Origin: Nocardioides coralli
GTDB taxonomy: Bacteria > Actinomycetota > Actinomycetes > Propionibacteriales > Nocardioidaceae
Direction of reading: 5' to 3'
Length of the DNA stretch: 64,000 bases
NCBI RefSeq assembly: GCF_019880385.1
Contig: NZ_CP082273.1
Location: 1,922,001 to 1,986,000 of the forward strand
Shown: in pieces, positions 59,435 to 64,000 of the stretch
How positions within the stretch are numbered: position 1 is the stretch's first letter
How the letters are laid out: each line of letters starts with the position of its first letter
The notes under the pieces: generated by a model
Seen by the model: the letters and a program-made list of their open reading frames with translations, nothing else
Database searches by the model: none
Told to the model about the DNA's origin: nothing
Translations under genes and position numbers: made by a program

Positions 59435-60392
59435 CATCCCGCACCTGCTTGGCTTCCAACCCGAAGCGTCGATCGTGCTCCTCCCATTGCGATCCGACCT
59501 CCCCGTCGCCCGTGTTGACATCCCGACCACCGCCCGCGACCGCGACGGCGTCTGGCACTCCATCAGCGACGCGTTCCGCCGCTATGCCCAGCCCGACTCG
59601 AACGTCGCCATCGTCTGTCTCAGCGCCGACCGGGAGCAGGCCCACGTCGTCGGCCAGGACTTCGCCGCCCGGCTCGGGACCATCGGCATCGGTACGCCGA
59701 TCCTGCTCTGGGCCGACGAGACCCGGTGGGCCGACCTCGACACCGGCGATATGGGGCTGCTCACCGACGTGGCCCGCGAGACCGTCGCAGCGGCCACCGT
59801 GCTCAGCGGACGCGCCCAGCCGGCCGCGAGCCGTGAGTCGCTGGCCGAGTCGCTTGTCGCCGACCGCGAGCCAGTAGCAGCGTTGCTCCCGGAGACTCGT
59901 GCGGCTGCCCGGGAGAGCACGGCCAAGGCGGAGGGCCACTGGGCGCTCGCCCGGATGCAGCGGTTCCAGCGCGACGGCATCCGGCTCTCCGACGCCGACG
60001 CAGCCCGCCTCCTCGTCGCCATCGAGTCCACCCCGACCCGAGACCGGCTCTGGCTCGACATGAACCGGGGCAACGCCGGCTCTCACGTCGCGCTGTGGAC
60101 CGACATGACCAAGCGGGCGCCGGACGAGGTCCGCGCCGCCCCGGCGTCGCTGCTCGGGTTCGCGAGCTGGCTGAGCGGCCACGGCGCGCTGGCGTGGTGC
60201 GCCCTGGACCAGGTGCCCCAGGACAAGCCCTACGCGCTCGCCAACCTCGTCGCCGCCGCCGTCCAGAGCGGCATGCACCCACGCGAATGGGAGGCATCCA
60301 AGACCCTCACCGCGGATCGCGGCACAGAAGCGCTCGCCCCGACCCGGACGACCGCCCCGCAGGGCGCTGTGCGCCCCGCACACGGGATGTGA
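59394..60392 (+). CDS. DUF4192 protein
   Basis: A 332-residue protein of the actinobacterial DUF4192 family, function unknown. The N-terminal segment PDELVAAIPHLLGFQPEASIVLL and the C-terminal LLGFASWLSGHGALAWCALDQV are typical. The ATG at 59394 is inside the conserved direct repeat, which also includes its leader. GAAGGG sits very close upstream. DUF4192 genes occur on actinobacterial plasmids and integrative elements and near sigma factors, as here. The role is not established. Confidence 0.85.
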   Translation: MKLPIHSPDELVAAIPHLLGFQPEASIVLLPLRSDLPVARVDIPTTARDRDGVWHSISDAFRRYAQPDSNVAIVCLSADREQAHVVGQDFAARLGTIGIGTPILLWADETRWADLDTGDMGLLTDVARETVAAATVLSGRAQPAASRESLAESLVADREPVAALLPETRAAARESTAKAEGHWALARMQRFQRDGIRLSDADAARLLVAIESTPTRDRLWLDMNRGNAGSHVALWTDMTKRAPDEVRAAPASLLGFASWLSGHGALAWCALDQVPQDKPYALANLVAAAVQSGMHPREWEASKTLTADRGTEALAPTRTTAPQGAVRPAHGM

Positions 60393-60399
60393 GGGCAAC

Positions 60400-60561
60400 A
60401 TGGACATCTCGTACCGTCGCACTCCCCCGAACCTCTTGGAACGCGCCCTTCGCCGCCTCTTGAAGGGTCAGCGCAATCCGGCCCGGTCGGCTGACCGGCT
60501 CGACATCTCTCTCAACCCGGGGATCGAGTTCACGCCGTCGCCTCAAACGTCGGCTCACTAA
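60400..60561 (+). CDS. small basic protein after DUF4192
   Basis: A 53-residue frame starting with ATG at 60400, with GAGGG upstream and only seven bases after the DUF4192 stop. It begins MDISYRRTPPNLLERALRRL, Arg-rich in the first half. I do not recognise a family. Spacing to the previous gene supports translation, but its short length leaves doubt. Confidence 0.45.
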   Translation: MDISYRRTPPNLLERALRRLLKGQRNPARSADRLDISLNPGIEFTPSPQTSAH

Positions 60562-60631
60562 CTCGCCACGCCTCTACCTCGACTACCTGATACCGACGGC
60601 GGTCGCCGGTAGGTTCAGAGGAGTGGGAGAC

Positions 60632-61165
60632 GTGACCGAAGTTCCGCCACCAGATTGGGCGGCCCTGTATCAGAAGCATCGCGAGGCGATGTACAGGGTC
60701 GCCGCGCGCACCCTGCGGGGTGCCGGCCGGGAGGCCGAGGCGGGTGACGTCGTCATGGCAGCGATGGAGTCGCTGATGAGGAAGCCGCCACGAAATGTGA
60801 AGAACTGGGAAGCCATGATGGTGAAGACGACCGCACGGCGTGCCCTGGACCTCATGAAGTCCGCTGAGGTCAAGCATTCATCCGGGGTCGAGTTGCTCGA
60901 CCAAGACGCCACCTTGCCCGGAAGCCTCGAAGTCGACATAGCCGAGGCCGTCGACCGGCAGCGAAACGCCGCCGCGGCCTGGGACAAACTGTCGATCCTC
61001 GACGCCCGTCACCGTCAGGTCGTGTGGGAGTACGTCGCCAAGGAACGCCCGCGCGACGAGGTCGCCGCAGAGCTCGGCGTCTCCCCCGCACGGGTCAGCC
61101 AGATGGCAACCAAGGCACTGAAGCAACTGAAGGAAGTCCTAGAGAAGGAGGGAGTGACACCATGA
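60632..61165 (+). CDS. sigma-70 family RNA polymerase sigma factor
   Basis: A 177-residue ECF-like sigma factor. Region 2 is visible as ALYQKHREAMYRVAARTLRG to WEAMMVKTTARRALDLMKS, and region 4 as LDARHRQVVWEYVAKERPRDEVAAELGVSPARVSQMATKALKQL. The GTG at 60632 is preferred over 60623, since GAGGAG lies nine bases upstream of it. The stop overlaps the next start (ATGA). It heads a tight operon with an HTH-like protein and an ImmA/IrrE peptidase, suggesting proteolysis-controlled sigma activity. Confidence 0.88.
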   Translation: MTEVPPPDWAALYQKHREAMYRVAARTLRGAGREAEAGDVVMAAMESLMRKPPRNVKNWEAMMVKTTARRALDLMKSAEVKHSSGVELLDQDATLPGSLEVDIAEAVDRQRNAAAAWDKLSILDARHRQVVWEYVAKERPRDEVAAELGVSPARVSQMATKALKQLKEVLEKEGVTP

Positions 61166-61830
61166 CGGATGACCGCTGGGAGGAAGAACTTTCCAAGCTA
61201 GTCGACTACCACATCGCCGGCATCAAGCACTCCCGAGAGAACGTTGACCCCACCACGGCACGCGAAGCGGTCGAACTGCTCGACATCGCCGATCTGCTCT
61301 GGGAGGAAGCTCACGGCGCACCGCCGCTGGAGCAGGACCCCGTGGCAGCCATACTTGGACTGGTGCCAGACAGTGCCCATTCGTTGGATGGCGCAGCCCT
61401 GAAGCAGGCGATGAAAGGGGCGGGGCTAAAGACGAGTGACCTCGCCGAGAAACTCTCGAACCGCGGGTGGGAAGTCGCGAACCGCGATGTCTTCAACTGG
61501 CAGACCCGAAGCGACGCCATCGTGCCCCCAGCTCTCATCCAGGCGATTGCCGAAATCACCGGGACGGCGGCAGACAAGCTGACGGTGGACCGTGGCGATT
61601 CGCCCACCCACCAGGCGTTCAAGTCGGTGACCGCGTCGCCGGCCTTCAAGTCGTTGGCCGAACGCTGGGCGCGACTTCGCGGCACCACGTTGAGCCTCGG
61701 GGCCTCGGCACTGGAATCCCAACTCGCCACATCCGTCTTCCGAGGTAGCCACCCGAGCGAAGAACAGATGCTCGCATCGCTCGAAGCGCTGGTCGAAGCA
61801 CTGGAGTCACGAAGTGACGAGGATCGTTGA
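61162..61830 (+). CDS. HTH-like protein between sigma factor and ImmA
   Basis: A 222-residue soluble protein. A helical N-terminus (WEEELSKLVDYHIAGIKHSR) is followed by a helix-turn-helix-like central part, ALKQAMKGAGLKTSDLAEKL to ALIQAIAEITGTAADKL, about 90-150, and a helical C-terminus. It overlaps sigma by four bases and ImmA by 17 bases. By analogy with ImmR-ImmA pairs it could be a repressor or anti-sigma factor cleaved by the metallopeptidase. The family itself is not one I can name, so this is inference from order. Confidence 0.7.
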   Translation: MTDDRWEEELSKLVDYHIAGIKHSRENVDPTTAREAVELLDIADLLWEEAHGAPPLEQDPVAAILGLVPDSAHSLDGAALKQAMKGAGLKTSDLAEKLSNRGWEVANRDVFNWQTRSDAIVPPALIQAIAEITGTAADKLTVDRGDSPTHQAFKSVTASPAFKSLAERWARLRGTTLSLGASALESQLATSVFRGSHPSEEQMLASLEALVEALESRSDEDR

Positions 61831-62383
61831 CGACTGCGCCGCGATCGCCCTCGCAGGGCTCGCGGACGACATCGCCACTCATTTCGCAGACGATCCTCTC
61901 GGCACCCTTCGACACGACCTGAACCTGACGGTCCGGGCAGTCGGTCACCTCGACGACTCCCGGGCCGACGGCGGGGTCTGCGACGGAGTCTCCTACCTCA
62001 GCGACGGCGTCATCCTCTACCGAACAACAGGGAACCGTCGTGAGAACTTCACGCTCGCCCACGAGCTTGGACACTGGCTGGTCGACCAGGCCGACGACGT
62101 CTACGACAGGCTCGCTGACCTGGACGACGCCGCCAAACTCCTTGAGTCTGTGTGCGACCAAATCGCCCGCCTGCTTCTCCTCCCCGACAGCCGACTCGCG
62201 AGTGTGGTCCCCTCCACGGTTGTCGAAGCGAAGCACGTCACCGACCTGTATGACGCCACCAACGCCAGCATCCACGCATGCGTGATCGCCCTGAAGGACC
62301 GACTGCCCAACATGGGCGCCGTCCTGGTCATCAGACACCGCGAGGATGAAGTCGGGTCTGCTGCATGGATAGGTGACATCTGA
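61814..62383 (+). CDS. ImmA/IrrE-type metallopeptidase, C-terminus altered by IS3
   Basis: A 189-residue protein of the ImmA/IrrE family with zinc motif HELGH (His83, Glu84, His87) in NFTLAHELGHWLVDQ and a downstream acidic helix. ImmA proteins cleave repressors of mobile elements, and IrrE controls stress responses. The IS element inserted at 62371 replaces the last codons. Joining across the element restores SAAWIVQQTRPLREHSAR and a stop at 63662-63664, so only about 13 terminal residues are lost. The catalytic part is intact, so the enzyme may still work. The GTG at 61814 overlaps the previous gene. Confidence 0.88.
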   Translation: MTRIVDDCAAIALAGLADDIATHFADDPLGTLRHDLNLTVRAVGHLDDSRADGGVCDGVSYLSDGVILYRTTGNRRENFTLAHELGHWLVDQADDVYDRLADLDDAAKLLESVCDQIARLLLLPDSRLASVVPSTVVEAKHVTDLYDATNASIHACVIALKDRLPNMGAVLVIRHREDEVGSAAWIGDI

Positions 62384-62422
62384 TCTGTGGCGCCGCGAGG
62401 TGTCGCTGGAAGGATGTGCACT

Positions 62423-62716
62423 GTGCCGAAGCCGTATCCCAGGGAGTTCCGCGACGATGTCGTGCGGGTTGCTCGGGGCCGTGATCCGAAGACGCCGTTG
62501 AAGCAGATCGCCGATGACTTCGGGATCGGGGAGTCGTGTCTGCGGAACTGGCTGCGTGCCGCCGATGTCGAGGAGGGCAGCCAATCGGGCGTGAGCTCCG
62601 ACCAGGCCGCCGAGCTGCGTGAGCTGCGGCGACGCAACCGGCTACTTGAGCAGGAGAACGAGGTGTTGCGGCGGGCGGCCGCGTACCTGTCGCAGGCTCA
62701 CCTGCCGGGAAAATGA
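62423..62716 (+). CDS. IS3-family transposase OrfA
   Basis: A 97-residue helix-turn-helix protein (PKPYPREFRDDVVRVARGR, then IADDFGIGESCLRNWLRAADVE) with a leucine-zipper end (LRELRRRNRLLEQENEVLRRAAAYL). It binds the element ends and provides the N-terminal part of the fusion transposase. The GTG at 62423 has GGAAGG upstream. Its end, GGGAAAATGATG, allows reading on into orfB in the -1 frame. Confidence 0.92.
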   Translation: MPKPYPREFRDDVVRVARGRDPKTPLKQIADDFGIGESCLRNWLRAADVEEGSQSGVSSDQAAELRELRRRNRLLEQENEVLRRAAAYLSQAHLPGK

Positions 62717-63603
62717 TGTACCCGCTCGTCCGCGAGCTGGCCGACAAGGACGCCCCGATCCGGGTGCCTGTGACGGTGACGTGCCGGGTGCTCGGGCTGG
62801 CCCGTCAGCCTTACTACCGCTGGTTGGCGCAGCCGGTCACCCCAGCTGAGCTCAAGGAGGCCTACCGGGCCAACGCGTTGTTCGACGCGCACCGCGACGA
62901 TCCTGAGTTCGGCTACCGGTTCCTGCTCGACGAGGCCCGCGACGCCGGCGAGGCGATGGCGGAACGGACCGCGTGGCGGATCTGCTCTGAGAACGGCTGG
63001 TGGAGCTCGTTTGGGAAGAAGAACGCCCGCGGGAAGGGCAAGAAGCCCGGTCCGCCGGTCCACGACGACCTCGTCCGGCGTGCGTTCAGCGCGGATGCGC
63101 CGAACCGGTTGTGGCTCACCGACATCACCGAGCACCGCACCGGCGAGGGCAAGCTCTACCTGTGCGCGGTCAAGGACGTCTACTCCAACCGGATCGTGGG
63201 CTACTCGATCAGTGACCGGATGAAGTCAAGGATCGCGGTCAGCGCCATCGAGTCGGCTGTGGCTCGGCGCGGTCAGGTGGCCGGCTGCATCGTTCACTCC
63301 GACCGGGGCAGCCAGTTCCGCAGCCGCAAGGCCCAACGTGCGTTGAAGCGGCACGCCCTGGTCGGATCGATGGGCCGTGTCGGCGCGGCCGGTGACAACG
63401 CCGCCATGGAGAGCTTCTTCAGCCTGCTGCAAAAGAACGTCTTGAACCGGCGATCCTGGGAGACCCGCGAGGAGCTGCGGATCGCGATCGTGACCTGGAT
63501 CGAACGCACCTACCACCGCCGACGGCGCCAAGACGCCCTCGGCCGATTGACCCCCATCGAGTACGAGACCATCATGACCGCACCAGCCACTCAGGCTGCG
63601 TGA
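62713..63603 (+). CDS. IS3-family transposase OrfB (DDE integrase)
   Basis: A 296-residue DDE catalytic protein. Acidic residues fall in LTDITEHRTGEGKLYL, IVHSDRGSQFRS and DNAAMESFFSLLQ, the D-D-E triad of the retroviral-integrase fold, followed by a C-terminal YHRRRRQDALGRLTPIEYE motif. It overlaps orfA in the -1 frame at the A4 run (62710-62713). OrfAB should be made by programmed frameshifting and OrfB may also start at the ATG. No disruption is seen, so the element looks active. Confidence 0.94.
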   Translation: MMYPLVRELADKDAPIRVPVTVTCRVLGLARQPYYRWLAQPVTPAELKEAYRANALFDAHRDDPEFGYRFLLDEARDAGEAMAERTAWRICSENGWWSSFGKKNARGKGKKPGPPVHDDLVRRAFSADAPNRLWLTDITEHRTGEGKLYLCAVKDVYSNRIVGYSISDRMKSRIAVSAIESAVARRGQVAGCIVHSDRGSQFRSRKAQRALKRHALVGSMGRVGAAGDNAAMESFFSLLQKNVLNRRSWETREELRIAIVTWIERTYHRRRRQDALGRLTPIEYETIMTAPATQAA

Positions 63604-63620
63604 CCCAACCTGTCACCTGA

Positions 63621-64000
63621 TCGTGCAGCAGACCCGTCCTCTACGCGAGCATTCGGCCAGATGACGAGCTCGGCTGGCCCAAGGTCTATCCGTGGCCCGG
63701 CCAAACGCTTCCTTCGGGACACCCGCTCCGAAGCCTCCGCGCTGGCCGCACCCTCCGTGAGCGATCCTTCTGGACGATGCCTTGGGGTGATCGCGCCGAC
63801 TTCTACCTCGACGCCGTAGCTGACTCGCGCAGGACGATCGCGATCCTCTCCGCCGATGACCTGTGGCAGGCCGAACAGTTCCATCCGGCCGACAAGCGCG
63901 ACTACGACCAGCGCCCCGAGCTGGAGGTCTACTGCTGCGGCGAACTGCGCAAGTTCCGGGGTTGGCCATGCTCCACCTGCGGCAAGGGATACTGCCCGAT
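63621..64000 (+). pseudogene. zinc-ribbon-like protein, beheaded by IS3 and cut by the right edge
   Basis: An open frame runs from the IS boundary to the right edge. It contains DDELGWPKVYPWPGQTLPSGH, WTMPWGDRADFYLDAVADS and YCCGELRKFRGWPCSTCGKG, with cysteines spaced like a zinc ribbon. Rejoining across the IS puts it in frame with an ATG at 62346 (MKSGLLHGSCSRPVLYAS), so the element removed the first eight codons. An internal ATG at 63777 could still start a shorter protein. The original start overlapped the ImmA gene end. Family unknown. Confidence 0.6.

Larger units (their letters stand above)
62371..63618 (+). mobile_element. complete IS3-family insertion sequence
   Basis: A 1,248-bp element with ends AGGTGACA at 62371 and TGTCACCT at 63611-63618, which are inverted repeats of eight bases. 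Flanking 3-bp direct repeats GAT occur at 62368-62370 and 63619-63621, the duplicated target. It encodes overlapping orfA and orfB. It sits in the overlap between the ImmA 3' end and the next gene's 5' end. Confidence 0.85.

Overview
The window is a high-GC actinobacterial sequence. Lipobox signal peptides, a CYP153 alkane hydroxylase, CmtR- and CsoR-type metal sensors, System II cytochrome c maturation and frequent leaderless starts fit a Nocardioidaceae-like or similar actinomycete. The genus is an inference. No rRNA, tRNA or CRISPR array was seen. The mixture of metal resistance, catabolic cargo, insertion sequences and broken genes suggests a plasmid, an integrated element or a genomic island.

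Layout. (1) 1-10.6 kb is copper handling. A five-gene operon (copB-like ATPase, csoR, copZ, His-rich exported protein, copA) lies behind two CsoR-like operators. A second csoR-copZ pair is divergent from a DUF6153-like membrane protein and a DUF305 lipoprotein. (2) 10.6-14.4 kb holds cytochrome bd oxidase (cydAB) and a cation diffusion facilitator preceded by a frameshifted ArsR-type regulator. (3) 14.4-25.4 kb holds two convergent operons. One encodes DsbA-like, VKOR, CcdA and ResA proteins. The other encodes ResB, CcsB, a 31-aa membrane protein, CopC, a CopD-CtaG fusion, BlaI and an M56 protease. Both start at nearly the same palindrome, TACTAT-N5-ATAGTA, so the BlaI/M56 pair probably controls thiol redox, haem attachment and copper delivery together. 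Lnt is divergent from resB. (4) 25.4-28.4 kb is a CmtR-type sensor with all three metal-binding cysteines at the known positions, its SPC-type P1B ATPase and a frameshifted methyltransferase-like gene. (5) 28.4-30.3 kb has an orphan FliL-like protein, an exported SH3/peptidase-like protein and a DUF305 remnant.

(6) 30.5-59.4 kb is a 28.5-kb cargo segment between two diverged direct repeats. Each repeat carries the 5' end of a DUF4192 gene, truncated on the left and intact on the right. The cargo is rich in regulators (five TetR, two MarR, MerR-DICT, HxlR, AraC) and lipid-type functions. It includes an MMPL exporter with a thioesterase, a DHA2 efflux pump, a BtrH-like/transglutaminase-like pair, an acyltransferase, an acyl-CoA dehydrogenase and a six-gene CYP153 operon. 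That operon encodes ferredoxin, P450, ferredoxin reductase, acyl-CoA ligase, aldehyde dehydrogenase and SDR, which together can take an alkane through alcohol, aldehyde and acid to acyl-CoA. A divergent AraC regulator is the likely controller.

(7) 59.4-64 kb holds DUF4192, a small protein and a tightly overlapping operon of a sigma factor, an HTH-like protein, an ImmA/IrrE metallopeptidase and a zinc-ribbon-like protein. An intact IS3-family element (1,248 bp, 3-bp target duplication) sits in the overlap of the last two genes and breaks both.
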